Notes: generated from the sequence alone by a model not told the origin. DNA of 64,000 nucleotides from Streptomyces profundus (GCF_020740535.1 NZ_CP082362.1:2418001-2482000), one strand, 5' to 3'. Counted from the first letter of the stretch, positions 7,570 through 15,728 are shown. Made by a program: numbers and translations.

Positions 7570-7875
7570 ATGTCAGCGCTTGACACCCTCGCCGATCCGA
7601 CCAGGCGTCGGATCGTGGAGCTGCTCGCCACCGGCGAGTTGAACGCCGGCGCGATCGCGGCCCGGTTCGACAGCAGCCGTCCGGCGATCTCGCAGCATCT
7701 CGGCATCCTGGTCGAGGGGGGCGTGCTCACGGTGCGTCGCGCCGGAACCCAGCGGATCTACCGGCTCAACCCGGCTCCCCTGGTCGAGGCGGGCGACTGG
7801 CTCTCCGCTCAGGCGAACCGCTGGGCGCAGGCCCTCGACGCCCTGGAGTCCGCGCTCGACCAAGAAGAGATCTGA
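7570..7875 (+). CDS. ArsR family metalloregulator-like repressor
   Basis: 101 residues. The sequence LADPTRRRIVELLATGELNAGAIAARF leads into the recognition helix SSRPAISQHLGILVEGGVLTV and a wing RRAGTQRIYRLNP. It has no CxC metal-binding motif, so it belongs to the metal-independent branch usually paired with SRPBCC genes, as here with the gene starting at 8010. The ATG at 7570 lies just behind a palindrome that is probably its own operator. Translation may be leaderless or use a short leader, since no strong binding site precedes the ATG. Confidence 0.88.
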   Translation: MSALDTLADPTRRRIVELLATGELNAGAIAARFDSSRPAISQHLGILVEGGVLTVRRAGTQRIYRLNPAPLVEAGDWLSAQANRWAQALDALESALDQEEI

Positions 7876-7886
7876 CCAGCGGAGGG

Positions 7887-7962
7887 GTCGAGCGGCCGAG
7901 CGGCGGAGCGGCCGAGCGGCCGAGCGGCCGAGCGGCCGAGCGGTCGAGCGGCCGAGCGGTCG
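7887..7962 (+). repeat. Short tandem repeat, 9-bp unit CCGAGCGGC
   Basis: About eight imperfect copies of a 9-base unit fill most of the gap between arsR and the SRPBCC gene. They are followed by three ATCAAGG(G/C) repeats. No coding or hairpin role is evident. Confidence 0.7.
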
Positions 7963-8009
7963 ACCAAGGGATCAAGGCATCAAGGGATCAAGGGGATTGG
8001 GGCGGCATC

Positions 8010-8525
8010 ATGGGTGAACGACCGCCGGCGGGAGCCGGAACACTGGGCGTCGGCGCGAACGGCGCCTTCCACATCCGCTTCGACCGGCTGCTCCGACACC
8101 ACCCCAGCAGAGTCTGGGAAGCGCTGACCACACCGGCCAAGTTGGCCGTCTGGCTGCCGGGCTGTTCGATAGACCCGCGGGTCGGCGGGGAGGCGCGCTT
8201 CGACTTCGGCGACGAGGGGGCGGCGACCGGCACCGTACTCACGCTGCGTCCTCCCACCGCCGACGGGGGCGCCGGCGAGTTGACACACAGCTGGCGCTGG
8301 GAGGGACTGCCGACCTCCGTCGTCACCTGGTGGGTGGAGCCGGCCGCCGAGGGTACCCGACTGCTCCTCGATCACCGGGAGTTGATCCGCGAACCGGCGA
8401 CGGACTTCGCGATCGGCTGGCATCTGATCCTCGACGCGCTGACCGGCTGCTGCGACGGGGCGCCGCCGGACGACGCGTGGGGCGGGGCGGAGTCACTCGC
8501 CGCGCACTACGCCGGCCTCATCTGA
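8010..8525 (+). CDS. SRPBCC (AHSA1-like) domain protein
   Basis: 171 residues with an activator-of-Hsp90-homologue type fold: FHIRFDRLLRHHPSRVWEALTTPAKLAVWL at the start, VGGEARFDF in the middle and a C-terminal helix HLILDALTGCC. Such proteins bind small hydrophobic ligands in a helix-grip cavity. Its position after an ArsR gene is a widespread actinobacterial pairing, suggesting co-expression and a regulatory or sequestration role. The ligand is unknown. The ATG at 8010 is preceded by a G-rich stretch (GGGGCGG). Confidence 0.85.
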   Translation: MGERPPAGAGTLGVGANGAFHIRFDRLLRHHPSRVWEALTTPAKLAVWLPGCSIDPRVGGEARFDFGDEGAATGTVLTLRPPTADGGAGELTHSWRWEGLPTSVVTWWVEPAAEGTRLLLDHRELIREPATDFAIGWHLILDALTGCCDGAPPDDAWGGAESLAAHYAGLI

Positions 8526-8542
8526 CCGGGCCCCGTTCAGCC

Positions 8543-8629
8543 CACCGGTTCGCCAACCCGCCGGTTCGCGGGTCCGCCCGTTCGCCGGTCTGCCCGTTCG
8601 CCGGTCCGCCGGTCCGCCGGTCTGCTCTG
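8543..8629 (+). repeat. Low-complexity CCGGTTCGC / CCGGTCCGC repeats
   Basis: Degenerate direct repeats of about nine bases fill the gap before the phosphatase gene. A similar repeat fills the previous gap, but with a different unit. Confidence 0.55.
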
Positions 8630-8644
8630 AGAGGATCGGTAATC

Positions 8645-9379
8645 GTGGACAGACATATACCATTCGCACGACTGCACAACTTCCGCGATATGGGCGGCTA
8701 CTCGACGAAAAGCGGGGAAAAGATCCGCAGCCGGCTGCTTTTTCGGTCGGATTCTCTCAGCAAACTCCAGGGCGCGGATCTGGACCGCTTTCTGGGGCTC
8801 GGCATCGGAACGGTGATCGACCTGAGGTACCCATGGGAGATCTCCGCCAAGGGCCGGGTGCCCGAACACCCTTCGTTCGTCTACCACAACCTCAGCGTCG
8901 AGCACCGCCCCTATGACCAGGCGAGCCTCGGCCCCGAGATCGAAACGGGACCGTACCTCGCGGAGAGGTACGGGGAGGTCGCCAAGGACGGAGTGGCCGA
9001 ACTGCGCGCGGCCATCGAGCTGATCGCCACCAGCGAAGGGCCCGTGGCGTTCCACTGCGCGTCCGGGAAGGACCGCACGGGCCTGCTGGCCGCGCTGATC
9101 CTCGACCTGCTGGCGGTGCCAGAGCGGACCATCGTCGAGGACTTCGCCCTCACCCGGCTGGCCACCCCGCACCTGCTCGCCGACTGGCTCGCCGACCACC
9201 CGGGACAGCGCCCGAGCTGGCCCGGCTACGGAACCGCTCCGACCGAGGTGATGACGCTGTTCCTGGCGGGACTAAGAGAACGACACGGTTCCGTACACCA
9301 ATACCTGTCGCACCACGTGGGCGTTGACGCTGACCTCACCGCTCAGCTGCGCCGGAAGCTGCTCGAACCCGTCACGTGA
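8645..9379 (+). CDS. Tyrosine-protein phosphatase
   Basis: 244 residues. The P-loop HCASGKDRTG contains the catalytic Cys and Arg of the HCxxGKDRTG class typified by mycobacterial PtpB. The N-terminus FARLHNFRDMGGY and LLFRSDSLSKL with IDLRYPWE are the conserved leading blocks of that family. It should dephosphorylate phosphotyrosine proteins or phosphoinositides in the cytoplasm; no signal peptide is seen. The GTG at 8645 was chosen because GAGAGGA precedes it and the conserved RHIPFARLHNFRD starts just after; the frame is open further upstream. Base composition around the start (AAAAGC, GATTCT) is slightly less GC-biased than its neighbours. Confidence 0.88.
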   Translation: MDRHIPFARLHNFRDMGGYSTKSGEKIRSRLLFRSDSLSKLQGADLDRFLGLGIGTVIDLRYPWEISAKGRVPEHPSFVYHNLSVEHRPYDQASLGPEIETGPYLAERYGEVAKDGVAELRAAIELIATSEGPVAFHCASGKDRTGLLAALILDLLAVPERTIVEDFALTRLATPHLLADWLADHPGQRPSWPGYGTAPTEVMTLFLAGLRERHGSVHQYLSHHVGVDADLTAQLRRKLLEPVT

Positions 9380-9555
9380 CGGGCCGCGAGAGCCGCCGAG
9401 CACCCGGGCGTGGCGACGGCTCCTCGCCGAGCAGCACCGCACTCCGAAGCGCGCGCCGGCCGGCGTCGCCCGTGCGCGCCCACGCCGGGGCCAGGGAGAA
9501 CGGCCATGCCCGGGACATGTCCCGCTCGTACACCACCACACACTGGGAGTTGTCG

Positions 9556-9903
9556 ATGACCATTCGTCGTGCCATGCCGATCCTCCACTCGGAAGCGACC
9601 CCGGAGAACCGGGAGTTCTATCGCACGCTGGGCTTCGAGGAGGCGATGGACCACGGCTGGATCACGACGTTCGCCTCGCCGTCCGCCCCGGCGGTCCAGG
9701 TCAGCTTCCTGACCAGCGACAAGACCGCACCGGTTCCGCCGGACCTGAGCGTGGAGGTGGATGACGTGGACGCGGTCCACGCGGCGGTCCTGGCCAGCGG
9801 TGCGGAGATCGTGCATCCCCTGCGGGACGAGGAGTGGGGCGTGCGACGGTTCTTCGTCCGCGACCCCGACGGCCGGGTGATCAACGTGCTGAGCCACCGC
9901 TGA
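9556..9903 (+). CDS. VOC superfamily (glyoxalase/bleomycin-resistance-like) protein
   Basis: 115 residues with the beta-alpha-beta-beta-beta plan: AMPILHSEATPENREFYRTLGFEEAMDHGW at the start, LSVEVDDVDAVHAAVLASGAEIVHPLRDEEWGVRRFFVRDPDGRVINVL at the end. The C-terminal Asp-Pro-Asp-Gly is typical. It could be a dioxygenase-like enzyme or a drug-binding protein; residues alone do not decide. The ATG at 9556 has GGGAG six bases upstream; the frame is open to 9376 but that part overlaps the phosphatase stop and looks non-coding. Confidence 0.82.
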   Translation: MTIRRAMPILHSEATPENREFYRTLGFEEAMDHGWITTFASPSAPAVQVSFLTSDKTAPVPPDLSVEVDDVDAVHAAVLASGAEIVHPLRDEEWGVRRFFVRDPDGRVINVLSHR

Positions 9904-10129
9904 CGCCGGTGCGCCGCCCTTCGCGACGACGTCGGCCGACCGGGACCACTGACGAAAGCGTTGGTCGCGCGGGCTCGTTGAGGGCGGCCACCGGCGGTCC
10001 GGCCGCCACCCCACCGGCCACTGGCGCGCGCTGACTCCGGGTGCCCGGGCCGGAACGCCGGAGCCGGATCTCGGAGCCGGACGCCGGACCCGGACGCCGG
10101 ACCCGGGACGCCGGACCCGGGACGCCAGA

Positions 10130-10146
10130 TACGAAACCGTTTCGTA
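10130..10146. promoter_or_regulatory. Palindrome copy 1 (TetR/LacI-operator-like)
   Basis: TACGAAACCGTTTCGTA is symmetrical except at its central base. It shares the 15-base core ACGAAACCGTTTCGT with copies 2 and 3. Confidence 0.5.
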
Positions 10147-10224
10147 CCCAGTCCCCTCGCCGCTCCCCCACCCGGCCGCGTCCCAGCACTCAGCCGCGTC
10201 CCATCCCGCCCCCGCCCCACCCCG

Positions 10225-10241
10225 AACGAAACCGTTTCGTT
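10225..10241. promoter_or_regulatory. Palindrome copy 2
   Basis: AACGAAACCGTTTCGTT has the same core as copy 1, with a different flanking pair that is still symmetrical. The flanks evolving symmetrically suggests a protein-binding site. Confidence 0.5.
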
Positions 10242-10360
10242 TCGATCGGAGACCCCCTGCCTCCGGGCAGCACCCACACACGAAAAAGGCCGGCGCCCCG
10301 GGCTCCTCGCCCCGGCACCGGCTCGTTCGACTACACCTCGGCATGAAACGACGACCCAAA

Positions 10361-10375
10361 ACGAAACCGTTTCGT
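10361..10375. promoter_or_regulatory. Palindrome copy 3
   Basis: ACGAAACCGTTTCGT, identical core, 135 bases beyond copy 2. No adjacent gene starts here. Confidence 0.5.
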
Positions 10376-10586
10376 ACCGTCCACGCCACTCACGCCAACT
10401 CGCACCGTTCGCCACACCCGCGCCACCCGCACCGATCGCCGCACGGGTACCACCGGCCCCACCCACCCCACCCGCACCGCGCATGCCGCACCCCCCGACG
10501 GCTCGCGGCGCACGGCGCACGGTTCGCGACTCACCGCTCACCACTCACCACTCACCGCACGCGGTTCGCCGCCCCGGCGGGGGCGG

Positions 10587-10934
10587 TCACCAGATGGTGG
10601 CGATAAAGATGTTGGCCGCGGTCAGCACCCCGATGGCGCCGAAGATCGCCGGCGACACCTTCTCGCCGCGCTTCACATAGACCAGCGCCAGGATGACCAC
10701 CAGGATGCCCAACTTGACAGCGATCTTGGTGTTGTTGACCTCCTGATCGTCGGCCTGGTTCAGGCCGACCAGGGCGATCCCGGTGATCAGCATATTGGCC
10801 GCGCCGTGCAACATCCCAGAGGTAACAGCGACCTCACCTGTCTTTATGGACCTCACCTGCTCCAGGAAACCCCCCAGCAACGCGGCGATACCGATGATGT
10901 GCAGCGCGAGAACAATATGAATCAGTACATTCAT
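10587..10934 (-). CDS. Small integral membrane protein, four helices
   Basis: 115 residues with four hydrophobic segments: LIHIVLALHIIGIAALLGGF, MLHGAANMLITGIALVGL, IAVKLGILVVILALVYV and AIFGAIGVLTAANIFIATIW. It looks like the conserved actinobacterial integral membrane family with no assigned function. On the minus strand TTGACA (10968-10963) and TAAACT (10948-10943) lie just upstream, with a short 14-base spacer. The transcript may begin only a few bases before the ATG at 10934. The codons are noticeably less GC-biased than neighbouring genes. It is divergent from the GH9 cellulase. Confidence 0.78.
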   Translation of the reverse strand: MNVLIHIVLALHIIGIAALLGGFLEQVRSIKTGEVAVTSGMLHGAANMLITGIALVGLNQADDQEVNNTKIAVKLGILVVILALVYVKRGEKVSPAIFGAIGVLTAANIFIATIW

Positions 10935-11022
10935 GAAAGCGGAGTTTACCGGTGGTTACTTTTGTCAACTCTCGGGGGCCTACGAGGGGTTGACGGGTCC
11001 CCGTCACCCACTCGACGATACT

Positions 11023-11036
11023 TGGGAGCGCTCCCA
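11023..11036 (+). promoter_or_regulatory. CebR box (cello-oligosaccharide repressor operator)
   Basis: TGGGAGCGCTCCCA is the exact 14-bp palindrome bound by CebR/CelR LacI-family repressors in Streptomyces and Thermobifida. It lies about 110 bases before the cellulase start, downstream of a TTGACG (10990-10995) and next to GATACT (11017-11022). It predicts derepression of the cellulase by cellobiose or cellotriose. Confidence 0.9.
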
Positions 11037-11128
11037 CGCCCCACCCAACCACCCCACCCAACCAACCACCCAACCCCCCACCCACACCCCCACCCAACGA
11101 CCCACCACACCCCACCCACCCCCCACCC
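11037..11128 (+). repeat. C-rich CCACCCAACC repeat leader
   Basis: Nearly 90 bases contain only C, A and a few T and G, as repeats of CCACCCAACC-like units. The transcript leader would be unstructured, while the template strand carries many GGG and GGTGGG tracts with G-quadruplex potential. Confidence 0.7.
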
Positions 11129-11148
11129 CTCCGTCGAAGGATCGAGCC

Positions 11149-13458
11149 GTGACCCAACGTCCTTCCCATCCCCCGCGCGGGCAGGTCCGCGCGCGCAGAG
11201 GCAGGCGCCTGCTCGGCGTCGCCCTGGGCGCCGGCCTGATAGCCGGGGCCGTCACTCTGCCCAGCGCCGGCGCCGCCGACGGTCCCGAGCTGATCGTCAA
11301 CGGCGACTTCGCCGACGGCACCACCGCCCCCTGGTGGTGGACCGGCAACACCGAGGGCCAGGTGGTCGACGGCCAGCTCTGCGCCGACATGCCCGGGGGC
11401 ACCGTCAACCCCTGGGACGCCATCATCGGCCAGGACGACCTGCCGTTGACCGCCGGCGAGACCTATGAGCTGACCTACACCGCCACCTCGACCGTGCCGA
11501 TCACCAGCCGCACCGCCGTGCAACAGGCCGAGGAGCCGTACGCCACCGAGCTGTCCGTGGTCGACACGATCACGGACGAGCCCGAGCCCATCACGCACGT
11601 CTTCAACGTCGGTACCGACAACGACGCCGCGCAGTTGGTGTTCCAGGTGGGTGGCAGGGCCGAGCCGTTCACCCTCTGCCTGGACGACATCTCGCTGACC
11701 GGTGGCGCGGAACCGCCGGTCTACGAGCCGGACACGGGCTCCCCGGTGCGGGTCAACCAGGTCGGCTATCTGCCGGACGCGCCCAAGCGGGGCACGTATG
11801 TGACCGAGTCCACCACCGCGCTCACCTATACGGTGCACGACGCCGCCGGCGCCGAGGTGGCGACCGGGACGACCACCCCGCTCGGCGTGGACCCGTCGTC
11901 CGACCAGAACGTGCACCGTTTCGACTTCGACGAGGTCACCGAGCCGGGCGACGGCTACACGGTCACCATCGAGGAGGAGACCAGCGAGCCGTTCGCGATC
12001 GGTGACGACCTCTACTCCACGCTGCGGACCGACGCGCTGGCGTACTACTACCACAACCGCAGCGGCATCGAGATCGAGGCCGAGTACGTGGGCGAGGAGT
12101 ACGCGCGGGAGGCCGGGCACCTCAATGTCGCGCCCAACCAGGGCGACGACGGCGTGACCTGCTGGCAGAACGAGTGCGACTACACCCTGGACGCGGCCGG
12201 CGGCTGGTACGACGCGGGTGACCACGGCAAGTACGTGGTCAACGGCGGCATCTCGGTGGCGCAGCTGCTGTCGTCCTACGAGCGGACGTTGACCACCGAG
12301 GGCGCCGACGGCGCGCCGCTGGGCGACGGGGAGCTGGCCATTCCCGAGCAGGGCAACGGGGTGCCGGACATCCTGGACGAGGCGCGTTGGCAGCTGGAGT
12401 TCCTGCTGTCCATGCGGGTTCCGGAGGGCGAGGAGCTCGCCGGTCTGGCGCACCACAAGCTGCACGACGCGCGGTGGACCGCGCTGCCGACGCTGCCGCA
12501 CCGGGACGACCAGCCGCGTGAGCTGCACCCGCCGTCCACCGCCGCGACGTTGAACGTGGCCGCGGCGGCGGCGCAGGGCGCCCGGCTGTTCGCCGAGTAC
12601 GACGCGGACTTCGCCGACGAGCTGCTGGCGGCGGCCGAGTCCTCCTACGCGGCGGCGCTGGCCCACCCGGACCTGCTGGCGGACCCGAACGACGGGGTCG
12701 GCGGCGGTGCCTACAGCGACGCGAACGTGGTCGACGAGTTCTACTGGGCCGCGGCGGAGCTGTTCGTCACGACCGGCGAGGACGCCTACCTGGACGCGGT
12801 GTTGGGCTCGGAGCTGCACGGCGACACCGAGGCGGTGTTCCCGAGCGGCGGGTTCTCCTGGGCGGACACGGCGGCGCTCGGCGGCCTCTCGCTGGCCACG
12901 GTGCCCAACGAGCTGTCGGCGGACGAGCTGTCGGCGATCCGTGCCTCGGTGGCCGAGGCGGCCGACGCGCTGGTGGCGATCACGGACGCCGAGGCGTACG
13001 GGGTGCCGTTGACGGTCGACAACTACGTCTGGGGTTCCAACTCCCAGGTGTTGAACAACATGGTGGTGTTGGCCACGGCGCACGACCTCACCGGTGACGA
13101 CACGTACCGGGACGCGGTGCTCAGCGGCCTGGACTACCTGCTGGGTCACAACCCGCTGAACCTGTCGTACGTGACCGGTTACGGCGAGCGTGACGCCCAC
13201 AACCAGCACCACAGGTTCTGGGCGAACCAGCTGGACCCGAGCCTGCCGAACCCGGCGCCCGGTTCGGTGGCCGGTGGTCCCAACAGCGAGTTGCAGGACC
13301 CGGTGGCCGAGGACAAGCTCCAGGGTTGCGCGCCGGCGATGTGCTACATCGACGACATCGAGTCGTACGCGACCAACGAGATCACCATCAACTGGAACGC
13401 CCCGCTGTCCTGGATCGCGTCGTACACCGACGACCTGGGTGCGGGCTCGACCGAGTAG
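11149..13458 (+). CDS. Secreted GH9 endoglucanase (cellulase) with CBM4-like module
   Basis: 769 residues. A twin-arginine-containing signal (RARRGRRLLGVALGAGLIAGAVTL, ending near SAGAADG) is followed by three parts. First is a CBM4/9-like carbohydrate module (NGDFADGTTAPWWW...FTLCLDDISL, about 45-190). Next is an Ig-like cellulase N-terminal domain (VRVNQVGYLPDAPKRG). Last is a GH9 catalytic domain: GGWYDAGDHGKYVVNGG holds the nucleophile-activating Asp pair, YGERDAHNQHHRFW the substrate His, and NEITINWNAPLSWIASY the acid Glu. There is no C-terminal CBM2. GTG at 11149 was chosen for AAGGA upstream and the signal peptide that follows. It would act outside the cell on cellulose or beta-glucans under CebR control. 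Confidence 0.92.
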   Translation: MTQRPSHPPRGQVRARRGRRLLGVALGAGLIAGAVTLPSAGAADGPELIVNGDFADGTTAPWWWTGNTEGQVVDGQLCADMPGGTVNPWDAIIGQDDLPLTAGETYELTYTATSTVPITSRTAVQQAEEPYATELSVVDTITDEPEPITHVFNVGTDNDAAQLVFQVGGRAEPFTLCLDDISLTGGAEPPVYEPDTGSPVRVNQVGYLPDAPKRGTYVTESTTALTYTVHDAAGAEVATGTTTPLGVDPSSDQNVHRFDFDEVTEPGDGYTVTIEEETSEPFAIGDDLYSTLRTDALAYYYHNRSGIEIEAEYVGEEYAREAGHLNVAPNQGDDGVTCWQNECDYTLDAAGGWYDAGDHGKYVVNGGISVAQLLSSYERTLTTEGADGAPLGDGELAIPEQGNGVPDILDEARWQLEFLLSMRVPEGEELAGLAHHKLHDARWTALPTLPHRDDQPRELHPPSTAATLNVAAAAAQGARLFAEYDADFADELLAAAESSYAAALAHPDLLADPNDGVGGGAYSDANVVDEFYWAAAELFVTTGEDAYLDAVLGSELHGDTEAVFPSGGFSWADTAALGGLSLATVPNELSADELSAIRASVAEAADALVAITDAEAYGVPLTVDNYVWGSNSQVLNNMVVLATAHDLTGDDTYRDAVLSGLDYLLGHNPLNLSYVTGYGERDAHNQHHRFWANQLDPSLPNPAPGSVAGGPNSELQDPVAEDKLQGCAPAMCYIDDIESYATNEITINWNAPLSWIASYTDDLGAGSTE

Positions 13459-13495
13459 CCGACGGATCGGCCGGTCGCCGCGTGACGGCCGGCTC

Positions 13496-13532
13496 GCCCG
13501 CCCCCGACCGGGATCCCCGGTCGGGGGCGGGC
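13496..13532. terminator. Terminator after the cellulase gene
   Basis: A perfect 17-base GC-rich stem (13496-13512 with 13516-13532) around ATC lies 38 bases after the cellulase stop. It is the strongest hairpin in the neighbourhood. Confidence 0.85.
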
Positions 13533-13566
13533 CCGTGTTGTCGGTGGGGAGTCCTAGGCTGGGGGC

Positions 13567-14481
13567 ATGCCCGTCTCGCGTTCCCGTAAGCCGAAGTCAG
13601 CCGGCCGTTCGTCCCGGGCCGGCCGTTCGTCCCGTGCCGGCGGTTCGTCCCGCGCCGGCGGTTCGTCCCGGGCCGGTCGGAAGTCCCGTGGCGGGGGTGG
13701 GCGTGGGTCCGGTGGCGGTTCGGGGGCGTCGCGGTTCCCGGGGTCCTCGGGGGCTGCTCGTGCGCGCCGGATGCTGCTGGGTCTGGTCGCGGTGGCCGTG
13801 GTGCTGTTTCTGATCATGGGTGCTGTCGCCGGGCTGCTCGGCAGCGATGGCGGGGACGACGGGGACGGTCAGCCGGGGGGTGGCGATCCGGCGGCGATCC
13901 AGCCGTTGCCCGAGGGGCATCCGGCGCTGGAGCTGGCGCGCAGGGACGCGGACGACCCGCTGGCGCTCGGGGAGGCGGACGCGCCGGTGGTGATGATCGA
14001 GTACTCGGACTTCCAGTGCGCGTTCTGTGGGATGCACGCCCGGGGGACGCATGTCGAGTTGATCGACGAGTATGTCGAGCAGGGGTTGTTGCGGATCGAG
14101 TTCCGGAACTTCCCGATCAACGGCCCCGAGTCGGACGCGGCGGCGCGGGCGGCCTGGGCGGCGGGGCGGCAGGGGCGGTTCTGGGAGTTCTACGAGGCGG
14201 CGTTCGCGGAGGACGCCCATATGGACAGCGGCAAGTTCGGCGAGGAGGGGCTGCGCGCGCTCGCCGAGGAGGCGGGGGTGCCGGATGTGGAGTCGCTGCT
14301 GACGGAGATGGAGTCGGAGGAGGCCGGCGAGGCGGTGGGCCGGGACGCGGAGGAGGCGATGGATCTGGGGATCGTCTCGCCGCCGTCGTTCCTGTTGAAC
14401 GGGCATCCGCTGCCGGGCGCGCGGCCGGTGGAGGAGTTCCGCGACACCATCGACCAGCTGTTGGCGGCGGCCGACGAGTAG
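13567..14481 (+). CDS. Membrane-anchored DsbA-like thiol-disulfide oxidoreductase
   Basis: 304 residues. The N-terminus is basic and repetitive (four SSRAG units, then Gly-rich), followed by one membrane helix (MLLGLVAVAVVLFLIMGAVAGLL, about 69-92). The outer thioredoxin-fold DsbA domain has active site DFQCAFCGMH (CxxC) and the cis-Pro loop SPPSFLLNG. ALGEADAPVVMIEYSDFQC is typical of the actinobacterial family. It would oxidise or isomerise disulfides in exported proteins. It is a separate unit after the cellulase terminator, with GGGGG just before the ATG. The N-terminal repeat is probably cytoplasmic. Confidence 0.88.
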   Translation: MPVSRSRKPKSAGRSSRAGRSSRAGGSSRAGGSSRAGRKSRGGGGRGSGGGSGASRFPGSSGAARARRMLLGLVAVAVVLFLIMGAVAGLLGSDGGDDGDGQPGGGDPAAIQPLPEGHPALELARRDADDPLALGEADAPVVMIEYSDFQCAFCGMHARGTHVELIDEYVEQGLLRIEFRNFPINGPESDAAARAAWAAGRQGRFWEFYEAAFAEDAHMDSGKFGEEGLRALAEEAGVPDVESLLTEMESEEAGEAVGRDAEEAMDLGIVSPPSFLLNGHPLPGARPVEEFRDTIDQLLAAADE

Positions 14482-14530
14482 CGCGCGGTGCGGTTCGACG
14501 GAACGAACACGCTGCGTCTGAATTCAATAG

Positions 14531-14558
14531 CGAACGGTAGCCATAGCTGACCGTTTCG
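14531..14558. promoter_or_regulatory. Inverted repeat upstream of the NlpC/P60 gene
   Basis: AACGGT (14533-14538) and ACCGTT (14550-14555) flank an 11-base centre, extending imperfectly to CGAACGGT/ACCGTTTCG. It sits about 90 bases before the ATG of the cell-wall hydrolase and may be an operator. No riboswitch core was recognised in this leader. Confidence 0.35.
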
Positions 14559-14645
14559 ATCAACCCGCATCACCTTTGGGCGTTTGTCACCAATGCCGGT
14601 CAGACGGCGGTGTTCGGGGCCCGGCCGGGTCTAGCGTCCTGCCTC

Positions 14646-15728
14646 ATGGCCGAGCATCGAAAGCGCCGCTGGCGGCGCCCCACCTACCGAAAACCCTGGT
14701 CGTCCGGTGGCAGGCCCGCGATCCGGGTCGCCGCCAGTCTGACGCTGGCGGGCGCCGCCACCGCCGGCGCGTTGGAGACCCCGGCCCTGGCCGAGCCCGA
14801 GCCGACGCTGGCCGAGGTCGAGGAGCGGGTCGACGCGCTGCACCGCGAGGCCGCCGAGGCGACCGAGGCGTTCAACGCGGCCACGGAGACGGCCGAGGAG
14901 GCCGAGGAGGATCTCGCGGAGCTCTCCGATCGGGCGACCCGGCGCACCGAGGAGTTGAACGCCGCCCGCGACTCGCTGGGCACGCAGGCCAGCGCGAGCT
15001 ATCGCGCTGGCGGGCTGCCGGCCGGGCTCGCCCTGGCCCTCGCGAGCGACCCGGACGAGTATCTGCGCCGCGCCGCCGTGTTGGACCGCGTCGGCGACCG
15101 GCAGGCGCGGACGGTGGCGGACATCGGCGCCAAGCTGCTCGCCGTCGAGCAGCTGCGGGACGAGGCGGATCGGCGGGCCGAGACGCTGGACGAGGCGCGT
15201 CTTGAGGCCGACCGCCAGCGGGAGACCATCGAGGAACGGCTGGCCGAGGCCGAGGAGTTGCTGGCCACCCGCACCGCCGAGGAGCGCGAGCGGCTGCTGG
15301 CCGAGGGCGCCGAGGACGGCGAGCGGGCTCGGGCGGCGCGGGACGAGGTGCGGCCGGCCGCTTCGGCCGAGGCGACCAGCGTCCGGGGCGCGACGGCGGT
15401 GGCGTTCGCCATGGCCCAGTTGGGCAAGCCGTACGGCTGGGGTTCGACGGGTCCTGACTCCTTCGACTGCTCGGGGCTCACCCAGTCCGCCTGGTCCTCG
15501 GCCGGCGTCTCCCTGCCGCGTACCAGCTACAGCCAGGCGACGGCGGGCGTCCGGGTCTCCCGTGCCCAGCTCGCTCCCGGGGATCTGGTGTTCTACTACG
15601 CGGACAACAGCCATGTGGCGATGTACATCGGGGGTGGGCAGATCGTGCACGCCGCCAGGTCGGGAACGCCGGTGCGGCTGGCGGATGTTGACTCGATGCC
15701 CTTCAACGGGGCGACCCGGCCCGTCTGA
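14646..15728 (+). CDS. Secreted NlpC/P60 peptidoglycan hydrolase with coiled-coil
   Basis: 360 residues. A signal peptide with a basic start (RKRRWRRP) and core VAASLTLAGAATAGALETPALAEP leads to a long coiled coil (about 50-235, heptads rich in Ala/Glu/Arg). The C-terminal NlpC/P60 domain has catalytic Cys in DSFDCSGLTQ, the His in NSHVAMYIGGG and a polar residue in IVHAARSG. This RipA-like layout points to a D,L-endopeptidase acting on cell-wall peptides in growth or sporulation. The ATG at 14646 was chosen for the signal peptide. TAGCGT eight bases upstream could be a -10 box, giving a leaderless mRNA. Confidence 0.9.
   Translation: MAEHRKRRWRRPTYRKPWSSGGRPAIRVAASLTLAGAATAGALETPALAEPEPTLAEVEERVDALHREAAEATEAFNAATETAEEAEEDLAELSDRATRRTEELNAARDSLGTQASASYRAGGLPAGLALALASDPDEYLRRAAVLDRVGDRQARTVADIGAKLLAVEQLRDEADRRAETLDEARLEADRQRETIEERLAEAEELLATRTAEERERLLAEGAEDGERARAARDEVRPAASAEATSVRGATAVAFAMAQLGKPYGWGSTGPDSFDCSGLTQSAWSSAGVSLPRTSYSQATAGVRVSRAQLAPGDLVFYYADNSHVAMYIGGGQIVHAARSGTPVRLADVDSMPFNGATRPV

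Larger units (their letters stand above)
9904..10586. other. 683-bp gene-free region between convergent genes, with three palindromes
   Basis: Both flanking genes read into this region. It contains three copies of ACGAAACCGTTTCGT, a degenerate fourth at 9952-9966, tandem GACGCCGGACCCGG repeats (about 10078-10126) and CTCACC(A/G) repeats (about 10530-10560). No open frame has convincing coding character. Confidence 0.6.

Noticed and set aside
9343..10544. Long minus-strand open frames across the palindrome region
   Set aside because: Low-complexity Gly/Arg/Pro products without binding sites; they arise from GC-rich repeats.
14482..14645. Cyclic-di-AMP (ydaO) riboswitch before the NlpC/P60 gene
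   Set aside because: Such riboswitches precede some Streptomyces cell-wall hydrolases, but the conserved core could not be found in this 164-base leader.
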